The notes: generated from the letters alone by a model not told the origin. A stretch of 64,000 nucleotides of DNA from Straminergon stramineum (GCA_963920665.1 OY987265.1:2795001-2859000); one strand, 5' to 3'. Counted from the stretch's first letter, positions 37,166-48,110 are shown. Translations and numbers: made by a program.

Positions 37166-37349
37166 TTCCGTTACGTTTGGTGAGTTGTGACTAAGCATAT
37201 TCAACTAGAATTCCCTGAGCGAAATGGATTAGTTCCGCACTTCCATGGTGCGTCTTTGGTTCTAACCATGAAAAGATTCTTGTCACCAGCAAACTTGGTT
37301 ATCTTTCCTGTGTAATTCCTTGCACTAGCGGGAAGAAAATAGCACGCAA

Positions 37350-37643
37350 TTGAGACGAACAAAAGTTCGGCAGGTGAAACTAATGTTCAGCATCCCTTCA
37401 CTAATAGAGACTATTAAAGAAAACTTGCCACACATCCAATTATGTCATGGTCATTTGGGGCCGGGGGACCCAAAGGCAATCGGATCGTGGTCTGGGAATA
37501 TCCTCAGAGTTATCAATGGCAAGGATGCATACACTGATTATGCTCTTATCTACTTGTCAAGATTCATCGATGAATGGGAGGGCCATGAAAAAATTGACCC
37601 TGACGGTGTACAATTGGGACAACAAGGTGGCATAAAACAGTAG
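37350..37643 (+). CDS. Conserved ORF of unknown function (block B')
   Basis: A 97-codon open frame (no ATG at its left edge; it opens at TTG) contains KVRQVKLMFSIPS and then NILRVINGKDA, LIYLSRFIDEWEGHEKIDPD and VQLGQQGGIKQ before TAG. The 3' half differs from block B by only two residues. The 5' half is frameshifted in block B. It may be an exon or relic; no family recognised. Confidence 0.25.
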   Translation: MRRTKVRQVKLMFSIPSLIETIKENLPHIQLCHGHLGPGDPKAIGSWSGNILRVINGKDAYTDYALIYLSRFIDEWEGHEKIDPDGVQLGQQGGIKQ

Positions 37644-38597
37644 ATACTTTGCCACTGAGGTTATACGTTGCCATTGTACTATCACATCCAAACTCGCGAT
37701 TGCAGCAAGTGGATCAATATGAAGAGCGCTGTGTTCCTTTAGGCTCCATCCGAATATGGGATCTACAAACACTTACTGAATATCTCTAGATATGATCCAC
37801 AGAGGAAATGGGTTGCGTAGGAACTACTGCTGGTTTGATTTGGATATCCTGAAGTACTGTAATGAAAAAAGCTCGCTACAGACGAAAAATTACTTCTTTT
37901 ATCGCCAGGATCGACAGTTCGAGAGCAAAAAAAAATTCCTCTTCAGTGCAGGTCTCAAACGGACTCCAAACAAAAAGAATACATGATTGTTTGGATGGCT
38001 CCAATTTCCATGTAAGATTGTACTTAAGGGGTACATCTAATTTTCGCTACAAAACAACCTGTTCATTCGACATCAAGCTACCAAACCAACGATGTATACC
38101 TGCAGGCCTCCAGATGCAAATGAGTACAAGGCCACGCTGTCAATTATTATTAAATTTCCCTTCAGTTGGTTTCTCTTCCATTCACAGGTTGAAAATCTGA
38201 AAGACAACTCCAAAATGTATCTTTGAACACCATGAACTTCCAAAGAACCAATATATTACAGGTGGATTTGAATTGAATCCTGGGGTCTCAGGTTCAGGTA
38301 GTGGTCATTACAGACCCCATAACTTACATGCTCTGAACATGAAAGCCTCTACAAGCTGCTTTTGGATAAGGCCAAGGTCGCAATAAGGTGTCGTAAACTA
38401 CTGTACAAATTGGTTTGCTGTTGCAGTCAAGTACTCTCCATCCAGGTGCTTCAAAGAAGTAGAAAGAATATGCCAAACCCAAATCCAATTATATGTGAAA
38501 CTCGATCGATTTCTTGCAACACCGAAGATCATTCCACTGAGCTCAAGATCAGTCTCACACAATCCGGGACCTGTACAGTTTTCGAAGCGGCTTCGTT

Positions 38598-39002
38598 ATG
38601 GTGTCCCTTTTTTTGTTGCTCATGGTGGCGATGGCGTCGGCCAACACGGCCTTCGGCAGTGCCGCTGACGTGAACATCTTCAGTGCAATTGCAGGGGAGC
38701 CTCCAATCCAAGTGCAGTGCAAGTTGGCCAACATCATACTCGTCCTCGCGGAGCAAACAGTTGAGTATGGGCACCATGTGGGCTTCGGATTCAAACCCAA
38801 CATCTGGGGCACCACTAAGTACAACTGTGACTTCAAGTGGGGCAATCGATGGCAGAGCTTTGATGTGTGGGTGGACGACTTCTGGCTGTCGTATTGGCTG
38901 AAACGACCGTGTCTGCATTGTCTGTGGATTGTAAGCGTGGATGGATTTTTCAGGCAGGAAAACGGATCTGGTGACCAGTATTTAGCTTATACTTGGAAGT
39001 GA
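38598..39002 (+). CDS. Secreted S1-like (self-incompatibility S1 family) protein, copy 2
   Basis: A single-exon frame of 134 residues ends in TGA. The signal peptide (residues 1 to about 20) is identical to copy 1, and cysteines 41, 77, 105 and 108 are kept. Eleven residues differ from copy 1: N46I, S54T, S68N, F99Y, R101L, T102K, V109L, N113S, E114V, E115D and I132T. Seven of these fall between residues 99 and 115, around the CxxC. Both copies are intact and have near-identical upstream sequence for at least 350 bp, so both are probably expressed. The clustered changes suggest relaxed or diversifying evolution of a surface loop, which is inference. Function unknown beyond the family. Confidence 0.88.
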   Translation: MVSLFLLLMVAMASANTAFGSAADVNIFSAIAGEPPIQVQCKLANIILVLAEQTVEYGHHVGFGFKPNIWGTTKYNCDFKWGNRWQSFDVWVDDFWLSYWLKRPCLHCLWIVSVDGFFRQENGSGDQYLAYTWK

Positions 39003-40960
39003 TAGACGTGAATGAACTACTGCACCTGCTTCCAGGAAGTGATGGTGAAGTTTTTTTTAAGAATAGTTCATTATAAGCCAGTTCCCAGAAAAATAAGGTT
39101 TGTGCGTAGCCAGCTGCCCAGCTAGAAATCTAAGACCTGAGGGTGGAGGATTCTATCATCGAAGTTGAATCCGAAGCCTGAAGTCATGATTTCTGAGAAC
39201 TTATGGTTGGACTTCATTATATTGTTAGCAAGTGTTGTAAGTCTACCTTGGCTGAATTAGCTCTTGATCTCTTTGCAATAAACACAGTTTCATTAATTTT
39301 CTTGATAGTGGTGGAAGTGTGCTAAAATGGACAATTATCTTTGAATAAACATATGTAAGTTTGTTTACTTAATACTATTAACTCCTACGTATATTGCTAG
39401 CTGTGGAGGGTATCTTCAGCAAACAGAGGAGCTGAGACAACTGTATATCTTGTTGCTTATAGTTTAGAGTTTAACTGCAAACTATTTGGCCTTGTGCCGT
39501 TTACTGTGGTCTGGTGATATTATTCTGGTCTATAACCTCCTCGTTTGAAATTGTATCTGATTAGTTTATAAGGGAATTACACCCAAAAGCGTCCGATTAA
39601 GCAATCTATCAGAGTTCCCATTAATGTATTAGAAAACTTATTGTAGGGTCTTGCTGGTAGTTAAAAAGGGATTCTAGATTCTAGTAGAATGCATTTCTTG
39701 GATACTGTATGAAAAAACCATGAATTTACAAAGTGCTAAAAATAGGTGTTTCTAAAACCAAATAACCAATCCTACACTCTCATGAATAGTGAGAGTATAT
39801 TTTAGGCAAGAATATGTAGGGGACTAGGGGTCAGTTTTAGAAAGAGGTGGATTTTAGGTGTGGACACATTCTATGAAATTTCCATTTCAGCAAATTCGTT
39901 CCCTCTCTCCCGAGAATTACTCTCCAATATGTTGGTGTTGAAATGTTCAAACTCACTCATATTTTGTAATGTTTATCAGTATTGCAAACAGGTTTAAGGG
40001 AAAACTCAACGCAGGGGAGTTAGTTTCTTTTTGCAGGGCCGAAAAAAGGAGCAGTGATCAACAGTAAGTCGTCCAACAACCGGCCTTGCAGCAAGTATAA
40101 ATACTCACTTCAGATTGCCAGGGAAGAATTTTACGCTGGTACTCTGGTTTAGGCTCATTTTGAAGCCTACGCACTGACAATTGAATTTGCGCACAATGAT
40201 ATGTTCTGAAATCAATATTACCAAAGTCGTTATTCGCTATGGAGTTAGGAAGATAATCAAAAACCTTCCACTCTTGTTAAATTAGCCATCTAAATATCAC
40301 AATTACCCAAATGCAACTTCTTACTTCCACAACAAAGCTTACTAATTAAGGTGAATATACCAAATTGCCATCACTTAAAATGAAAGTGCTCTAAACAACA
40401 GAAGAGATTTCGTTAACTTTGAGAATACTTGTATTCAACAGTTTTAAAAAAGTTCACTGATTGTCAAAAAAGTCCGAGCTAACAGAATTCTGGAAATTTT
40501 TTCACTGTCAAACACTGGAAACAAGCTTCAATCTTCAATCTTTATTCCAATCATTAATGGTGTAATTAGCTTACTGCGCCTGAACAAAGTGTAATTTACA
40601 ACGGTGCAAGAACACAAGATAACATGCTAATGAAAGTGCCCCGGACGCACGTTAGTCGTCAGTAAAATTTTCGAAAACCTCCACACCAATGATAACAACA
40701 AAATTAGCGAAGTTCCACGGCAGTTTTGAGGTCAAACAGTCTTAAATAAAAATCCACGACTGCTACAAAGGTCTCCAGCTTGGTGCAGATGAACGTCATC
40801 ATTCACTCGAAGGACAACAATTGATAATTCCAACTGGAAGTACGCATTGCATAATATGATACTAGGCAATATACAAACATTCACCAGAACCATAGAACGT
40901 CACGGAAGAGTTTCACAGAAGGTTAATTAAACATAGGTTATAAAGCCAAGAGGCACAAAC
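39003..40960. other. Spacer between S1-like gene 2 and Em2
   Basis: Collinear with block B apart from indels. An insertion of about 310 bp at 39565-39875 is absent from block B (where CTGATAATTCATATCTGAAATT is continuous); no clear terminal repeats were seen. The stretch 40210-40650 also has relatives in block C at 51700-51800 and 52760-52900. Confidence 0.5.
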
Positions 40961-41098
40961 AACGTCTCACATATATATATCATGTGCATATCAAACGCAC
41001 TGTACAGTGCCAAAACATTTGACGTCAGCATTTCCATCCCCAACTCGTGCGAACATCCTACATCCTACATCCTGAATATCTCTTCGATGCGAGTTTAT

Positions 41099-41916
41099 TC
41101 AATTAGTGAACTTGGATTCGTCGATCTCACGACCAGCAGCTTCCGCAGCCTCACCACCAGCCATGTCAGCGGTGGCAGAGCCACCCTTCTTGCCCATTTC
41201 CACATACCCATCGTGTCCCAGCTGCTCCGAACGAGTTTGACCACCCTTGCTCCGTCCTGTATTGGCACGCATCAATCATACTTCCAACACACAGACTTCT
41301 TCAATGTCTTCCGTAATGCACACTATAACCACGAGGCTAACTTCGTGAAAGTCACGATCGACACTTTCGCATGGAAGAGCACCAGCCAGCTAGCCACAGG
41401 AATCAAAAAAATTTAATCTACAATCCTTCATATGTGCTGGTCATATTCATTAATTTCAAACAAGCAAACTCGAATAACTTGAGGCACACTACAGAAGTCA
41501 GACAAGCGTCTACTAACAGTTAGCATTTATTGAACAAACACGACTGATACTGAAATCGAATGCAGACTACATTCTTCATTTCCACTCCTTGGATTCGATT
41601 AGAGAACAGTAGCTGTTAGTAGAGGAAAAGATACTACACAGGACTCAGAAAAACGTACCATGATCGACAAGCTCTCATCAGACCATCTCTTACCCACATT
41701 CCAATTCCAAATCCCACGACCACAACATAAAATGACGACATTGCATCACGAAAACATAAAGTTTGATTTTAAAGGACTGCACGACAATCAGTTAATGCAG
41801 AAATGCATACCCTCAGCAAGATGCTGCTGCGCTTCCACGCTCAAGCCGCCCGTTCCTCCAGGCACCACAGTCTCGCCTGCTGCAGCCCGGGCGTCCAAAT
41901 CCTTCTTCCCAGACAT
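41099..41916 (-). CDS. Em-like group 1 LEA protein, copy 2 (Em2)
   Basis: Two exons on the minus strand, 41811-41916 and 41099-41256, with a phase-1 intron, encode the same 87 residues as Em1. The stop codon is TGA, as in Em3, while Em1 has TAA. Upstream of the stop (5' on the minus strand) everything to 42559 equals Em1. Downstream, the 3' flank (about 40965-41100) equals the Em3 3' flank (53256-53391) instead. Em2 is therefore a recombinant of Em1-like and Em3-like sequence with the switch in exon 2. Role as for Em1: a desiccation-associated hydrophilic protein. Confidence 0.95.
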
Positions 41917-42069
41917 GGTGATGGGATGTAAGCTTCGTGACAAGAAAACACTAGAAAGCACGCTCTGCTTCTGTCAACAATCAAGATGTAAGCTTCCACT
42001 AATATGACTTGCAACTTTGCTGATATCCGAATGCATGGGATGTGCTGTGATCGATCAGCTGGCTGTCTC

Positions 42070-42334
42070 TTTATAGTTGCTGGGTGGCCTTGCCTTGAAT
42101 AGTCGATCGCCTTCAGATGGTGACATTAGCATTTCATTCATCCATACGCTTCGTACTCCATGTTGGTGTGGTGTGCTGCAATTATCGACAGGTGGAAAAG
42201 CTTCTGCTGCAAGCTGGGGCTGCACTGCCTGATTAATTAACTTAAGACAGTTTCGTAATTAGACAACTGGTTTCAGTTAGTCTGGCTCTTCCCACTTGTC
42301 ATGCATGAGGAACCGCACGTTTGGGCATAACGTG
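42070..42334 (-). promoter_or_regulatory. Em2 promoter: TATA box, RY element, ACGT cores
   Basis: Same arrangement as Em1 at the constant offset: TATAAA at 42070-42075, CATGCATG at 42300-42307, and ACGTG cores at 42316-42320 and 42330-42334. No sequence difference from Em1 is visible through this region. Confidence 0.7.
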
Positions 42335-42600
42335 TTAAATTGTCATTGCACCACACTTTGATTTTGATGTGATTGTTAAGTTAAGTTAAGTTAAGCTGAG
42401 TGCTTGCATGTTTGCCTTGGCCATGTGAGGCATTTGGCTTGGTTGCCATGCAACTGCAAACCTCGCTGCTCGCACGGATGGGACGCTACACTTGGCAGGG
42501 AGAAGACGGGCCAACAGGGTGACGAACTGACAATTGAAGGTGAAAGTGGAGCGTGTTAATGATGTCAGGCTGTGAGATTATGCAGCCAGGGTGTGAGATT

Positions 42601-42917
42601 ATGCTGGCAGATGTAACTGATTAGAATTAGAAATGAAAATTAACCTTTGAAAGGACCGAAATGTCCTTACACTTAGGTAGACACCCTGATTTGGAATCTG
42701 AATATATTGGGGCCAGTTTCAAGAGGGGCAGATTTTTTCTGAGGTGAAGGCTTGTTTCACCAATCAAAACCAAGTGAAATTATAATTTCTGATTAAAATT
42801 GTAATTTCAGTGAAATTTTGAAGTGGTCAGACCATAAATTACAAAAGTGCCTATAGAATGGAGTCACAAACGTCCCAAAAGTAACCCATAACCATCCTTG
42901 TAAGTATTTAATGGCAC
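42601..42917. other. Short spacer with repeat remnant flanking the piggyBac element
   Basis: The last 75 bp (CTATAGAATGGAG ... TATTTAATGGCAC) match the inverse complement of 56488-56565, the left half of a paralogous empty site. No gene. Confidence 0.6.
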
Positions 42918-43680
42918 TTAACCCCTAAAGTTCTTTGACTATGTTTTTGCCAAAAACGCTCCAAAACTGCCATTTTTATTGCAAGGACTGAAAAAAAAAA
43001 TTTCTTCGATTTTTTGAATATGTAACCGTAGGATCTTGTAGTAGGGAGGTTTAGGAATACATTTTATTTTTTTGGAAAGGTTTGACCGCGTGGATTGCAA
43101 GAAATTAATGTTTTGGGTGACAAAAACACTATTTTGAGTGCTTAAAAATTTCGGGCAGCTGCACTTCACAAGTGCTAATTCACCCTCAAAATGTTCTATG
43201 CCACTTGTGCTTCCTTGAATTCATTCTTCATGGTAAGTGAGGTACATGCTCCAAAAATTTCAAGTCATTCACGATTGTACAACATATAGCAAAAAATTGA
43301 AATGTGCAAAGGTGTTTGCTCCAAAAGCCGTACACTTGCAAATCTTTAGAATTCCATTTCTTCTTCATAAAGATGTTTTTCCCAAAAATGAACAGTCATC
43401 ACCTTCAATGTCATGTCTTCCATCAGAAGAAATTTTTTCCAACCTAAAATACTAAAATGTCAACCTTTTGTGAAGGAGATTGAGAACTACAGTCTATTGC
43501 TTCCTAGGGCAGGCTCAAAAGAAGGGTAGAATGATCAAAAATGTCGGGTCAGTGAGTTGGCCCTCCGCCTCTGGCCCACATCAGAACTACCAGAAAAAGG
43601 ACGGATGGCACATTTCAAAATTTATGTAGAACCCAAGGCTCATTTCATCTACCCCCCAAGGCCTGCCCTTCTGCCATCAA

Positions 43681-43693
43681 CTGGGGGGGGGGG
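43681..43693. repeat. Poly-G run
   Basis: About twelve consecutive Gs inside the piggyBac element, 3' of the transposase frame. Confidence 0.8.
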
Positions 43694-43969
43694 GAGGCTG
43701 TGACAGTGGATGTGGCAGGGTGGGTAGCCTATCGGTTGCAAGGGAGGGCCGGGGGAATCGCAGGGGGACATAGGGAGACGGTGGGGAACGAAGGTGAGGC
43801 AGCAAGGTGGTGAACTTGGACTGGTGGTTGAATTGGAGTGAGGGTGGTTTGTTGGCTGCTCCAGGGAGCATTCCACCATGAGCTGCCACAACCAACACCA
43901 ACAATTGGTAAGTAAGGTAAGTGCGAATTTTGTAAGCAATAAAAAAAAGGTATCTTTTGATAAGGAAAT

Positions 43970-44245
43970 AAAACTTTCATGAATTTGTTTTTTTTAAATT
44001 TGAAAGAAGGAAGGAAAAAAAAAAGGGGGAAACCAAAGAAGGTAAATAATAGGACAAAATGTAAGAAAGAGGAAAAAAATATGTGAAGAAAATGATAAAA
44101 ATAGAAAGAAAAAAAAAATAGGTACAACAAAGGGAAAAAGGAAAAAAATGATGAAGGGAAAAAAAGGTAAATAAGAGCAAAACAAAATGTGAGGGAAAAC
44201 AAACACATGGAAAGAAGTGACCCAAATAATAGGAGAGGGAATAAA
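43970..44245. repeat. Purine-rich low-complexity tract
   Basis: A/G-rich sequence on the + strand (GGAAAAAAATATG, AAAGGGAAAAAGGAAAAAAATG) directly after the transposase stop. Long frames read through it on the minus strand only because of its composition and encode Phe/Ser/Leu runs; I do not consider them genes. Confidence 0.75.
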
Positions 44246-44257
44246 ATGAACATACCC

Positions 44258-47195
44258 TCAAAGGGTTGTCCGACGGTGATGATGTGCACCTCCATGGTTT
44301 CGTGGCCCATAGTGGAACTCTTCAAAGCAACCACGGTTTAGGCATAGGTATGCCCTATTGTGTGGACGACAATAGTGGTGACAAGATGGATGACCACAAA
44401 GTAGACAAGGGTGGCGTATACGAGTCCATGTTGGCAAATGTCTCCTTGGATCCTCTTCTTCAACATCTATCCCACGCCTAGTCCAATTTTGTAATAGAGC
44501 ATCACACAAATTTACCTTGAATTGTAGGTGTGTCATTGGAGTTTTCCCATGGTCATGTGCCCGCAAAATCCCTTGGTATAAAATGTACATATTCACCACT
44601 GTTGTGTCCAAGAGAAAGGAAAAAATACGATGCCACCACTTGTGCGATCTACTTTGGCATGAATATGATGCCTGTAATTGATCCGCAACATCCACCCCTC
44701 TCATATGTGTGGTATATTTCAAGTGCACTGGAGAAGTAGGAATGGGATTTCTCATGGCTCCATCCCTTCAAGGCACCGTAGGAATCGGGACACAAGGAAA
44801 ATCTATTGGCAATGCATGAGTGGAAATTAGGAGCACCAACCGTCTATCTTTCCAAAGAACACAACTAATTCCCCTACTTTCATGCATTTTCCACTGCAAT
44901 GTACCTTGTGGAGAGTTCTTCCAATCTTTCAATGTCTTCAATTCTAAAGGTAAACCTACACGATTACATTGTATTGTTCCCGTGGCATAAATGTAGATAG
45001 TGGCCAATTCCATGAATAAGCCAATGCTAGAAAAGAAATTATCCGTAACAAGAACATGACCCTTGCCTCCAAGCCCTTGTACTAAGTCCATGACCACGTT
45101 GTGGGCTAATCGAGGCTCTCCACAAATTACCAATGGCACGTCAATGAGTACCACATTAGGATTTGCCCCACAATAAATATCAAAAGTATATACATACTTT
45201 GACATTGAGTCCGCTAGGCACCACACCTTGATGCCCCATTTCTGGGGTTTCTTAGGCATGTATTGCCTAGCGGGACAATAGGATCCTTTGTACCTAATCA
45301 TCATCTTGTCTATAGTGATGTATTTTCCAAGTGTCCAATTGCGTTTGAAACTATCCCTTATATCATTTACTAGCCAACGGACTTGCCCCATTTTGTCATA
45401 GCCCAGTAGTTCTCTCTCTCTCACATAAGTAGCCGGATCGGTAACATGAAGACATCTTGTGATTGCTTGGAACCTAGCACGAGTAAAAATTCGAGAAATG
45501 AAAGGACAATGGAAGAAAGAACCTCTTTTCAACCAATATGTCTTCATGTTTGGTTGTTTCTTCAATCCAAGAAACATATAAACCGCCAAGTATGCCTTCA
45601 AAGCTGCCACGCTCAAAGACTTCCAAGTTGGTCCTCCAGGTGCAATTCCATGCTCATCCGGAGTTGTTGCATATCGATTTGTTTCAACAACAATCTTCTG
45701 CAAAAGTGTATATGGCCAAAACAAGGAGAACAATGCCATGAATGATGGCATCCTACGGAAGTTTTGAGAAGGGCAACACATGCCAACAAATACACGACGT
45801 TCAGGGGAGTATGTAGAATTAGACTGTGACCATGTTGATTCTCTGAAAAGATGTTTCACACCAGTGGGATTACCTGGGTCTCCATCATTACTACTATGAC
45901 CTCCATCATGGGCAAGGTCGTTTTCCCCATAGATATCCTCATTTTCACTCCCTGGCATGTTAGCTTCTGAAAGGTATCCCTCATCCAAAAAATCTAAGCC
46001 TTCAAAACCTTCATATAGATGATGAGAGTTTTCAAACTCAGGTGGAAGGATCCTCTGCTCATTTCCCTCCACAGGCTGTAGAAAAGGCAAAGGAGGGCCT
46101 TGGTAACCAACGTTCAAAAAGTCTGTCCGCTCGTCAGGAAAAGAACTTACAGTAGGTTCTACTCGCTTGTGTGGTGACACGTGTCCATCCGGAATGGAGC
46201 ATCCGTCTACAGGGTTGGGGCCGCAATCCTTCCTTAACTGCCTTGATTGCCCAGCTCCCTACTCCTCTACCGGCCAGCTGTCTGGAATGGCGTGGCTCGT
46301 GGAGCTTTCTTCTCCGCCTTCGCAGTAACGGTTACTGCGCCTCCTCCCAGCGCTGCTGCCTAAGAGGACTTCGGTGCCATTTTTCAAAAATGGGAGTTGC
46401 TTCGGTAACGTTGATCTTGAGCGGTGGCGCAAATTGGAGGAGTGTAGCATCTCCGGTGGCCAGTGGGAATCATGTGTACCAAGGTTAGAGTCCTCTGAGT
46501 TCTCTCTGTCGGAATCATAAAAGAATTCATCATAGCTAGATTGTCGCCCACCACGAAGTAAGTCATTGCCTTGTGACAAGTTGAATTCCTCTTCTCCTTC
46601 GCCGATTTCTTTCTCCAACATGTCATTCTCAAACTATTGTGCATCTTCAGGGAAGAAGGGGACTTGCCGATGTAGAGGTGGTCAGAGTGGTGGAGCATGG
46701 ATGGGGTTCGGTGGGTAGTTGCATCGACGGTCTTCAATTTTGTTGTCTGCACATCTGATTTGAGCAGGTGGACACAGCTCACTAATTCGATCATCGATTA
46801 GTGCAGACCAAAACTCCCTGCTTCGATCATCAATCAATGCCGATCCAAACTCGTCGATCAAACCATGGATTAATTCCGATCCGAATTGAGAGCGTCGATT
46901 ATTGAAGTTGGCAGACCAAAAATCATTGCTTAGATCTGCGAGGTCAAGAGGACGGTCAAACTCACCGCTTGGATCTCCAATGAGTGCCGATTGTCCCACC
47001 ACAGTCCAAGGATGCTCGTGATCATCGCATACTCTCTCGCTAGAAGGATCGATGGATATGCTGGAGTTGTCACCGGCATTGTTGTCGTTGTCACCTTCAG
47101 TTCGATGTAACAAGGCGCCCTCTCTCTAATCTATTGTACCTCCCCTGACCGCCTGGATCCGGGCACTCCTACGCAGAGGTGTGTCATCCTGTGCG
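44258..47195 (-). pseudogene. piggyBac transposase (DDE_Tnp_1_7), interrupted by stop codons
   Basis: One minus-strand frame runs from about 47195 to 44258 with in-frame stops at 47126-47128, 46682-46684, 46634-46636, 46259-46261 and 44768-44770. The catalytic core is clear: first Asp at 45308-45310 in TIDKMMIRYKG, then KPQKWGIKVWCLADS, second Asp at 45041-45043 in VLVTDNFFSS, third Asp at 44690-44692 in MRGVDVADQL. A Cys/His-rich C-terminal domain follows (CLLCGHPSC ... CLNRGCFEEF), as in piggyBac transposases. The usual Glu after the first Asp is Lys here. Upstream of the core is a long acidic region, an RRSARI basic patch (about 47150-47180) and a 12-residue peptide repeat (46778-46996). 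Introns could remove some stops, but the stop inside the catalytic domain has no obvious intron around it. Confidence 0.9.
46778..46996 (-). repeat. 36-bp in-frame repeat (12-residue unit) in the transposase N-terminal region
   Basis: Read on the minus strand, four consecutive 12-residue units align: FWSANFNNRRSQ, FGSELIHGLIDE, FGSALIDDRSRE, FWSALIDDRISE; one or two weaker units precede them. Conserved positions are F1, S3, and the L/I-D-D/E-R part. I know of no such repeat in characterised piggyBac transposases. Confidence 0.7.
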
Positions 47196-47330
47196 AGCTA
47201 CCATGAGCACAGGTAAATGGTTTAGCCTAAACCTTGAGTTCCCATTTTTTTCCACTTACGCAATGAAACTGAAATGGCTAATATACTAATAATTCAAGGA
47301 TATGTTGGAAGCTGCAAGTATGCCAATCTA

Positions 47331-48110
47331 TCAAGAAAAAAAAAACATACCCATTTTCCCTTTAGGAAGCGAGGAAGTCTCGGCATTTCCTTTCTCTCCT
47401 AGCGTGCTAGATGTTGGAGGTAGATCTGGCCACACATTGTCTTTGATGAAGCAATGAACATCCGAGTGAAATTGTTGTCGCTCTCTCCACCCTAGTGCAT
47501 GAGCTGCTTGGCGGTAGAAATGGTGTCGATAGTTGGCAGCTTCTGGATTTCGTAGACACTTCAATGTCCCTTTCCTAATAGTCAGAGATTTCAAGTGATT
47601 AATGTCAAGGAGTGCCACAACTCTTGTAACTTGGAGAGGACTAGCTCCCTCACAGTTTGTGAATAACAATCACAACTGTTCTTGCAAGAGATGTAGAGGT
47701 TGAATTAGTGGCCGCTACTTCAATTTCCCACCTTCGAAAGGTCCTACTTATTGCGATTCAGCTAAAGTACCTCCCTCTGCCCTTGCTTGCTGCAATTCAC
47801 GTGTGACACCTCCCTCTAGCCTTATTTGCTACAATGCACTTGTAACACCTCTCTCCATTCTTGCCTGTTGAGATTCAATTGTGACACCTCTCAGAACTCC
47901 TCCCTATTTGAACTCAATCTGAAGATTTGAGGTCTGAAGACAAGGTGATGAACTACTCTTGCCTGAACTGTTGATTTTTGAATCCCTAGTGGACTCACTC
48001 TCTCCCTTTAGCAAACTAGATCCATCCATGCCAATCAATTCAAAGTTTGCTTTGCTTTCTATAAATTCAAACTTGTCGCCTCTATATAGTTGTGTTTGTA
48101 TAAGTAGCAT
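47331..48110 (-). pseudogene. Decayed coding frame upstream of the transposase, inside the piggyBac element
   Basis: A single minus-strand frame opens at an ATG (48108-48110, MLLIQTQLYRGDKFEF) and runs to a donor-like GTATGT at about 47348. It has stops at 47904-47906, 47829-47831, 47748-47750, 47715-47717 and 47670-47672. Between the stops the frame stays sensible: a serine-rich part, a 13-residue repeat with QQ core, then LLDINHLKSLTIRKGTLKCL and YRQAAHALGWRERQQFH. It may be 5' exons of the transposase gene (an intron-like gap of about 150 bp separates the two frames, ending in an AG near 47196) or a second element-borne gene. No family recognised. Confidence 0.55.
47730..47888 (-). repeat. 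39-bp in-frame tandem repeat (13-residue unit)
   Basis: Three full units and one degenerate unit read GVTIESQQARMER, GVTSAL-stop-QIRLEG, GVTRELQQARAEG and a fourth starting GTLAESQ-stop. Where stops occur they replace the first or second Q of the QQ pair, so CAG or CAA to TAG or TAA changes explain them. The unit resembles a short helical or coiled-coil segment. Confidence 0.75.

Larger units (their letters stand above)
37168..42600. repeat. Block B': duplicated segment (copy 2) with S1-like and Em genes
   Basis: Collinear with 16750-22570. It lacks the nested MITEs of block B, but has an insertion of about 310 bp at 39565-39875. The region 41101-42559 matches 21046-22504 with a constant offset of 20055 and no visible mismatch. 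Confidence 0.9.

Noticed and set aside
43729..44334. Minus-strand frame of about 200 codons rich in Phe, Leu and Ser, overlapping the end of the transposase frame.
   Set aside because: It reads through a purine-rich low-complexity tract of the + strand; composition alone explains the open frame, and it overlaps the transposase C terminus in another frame.
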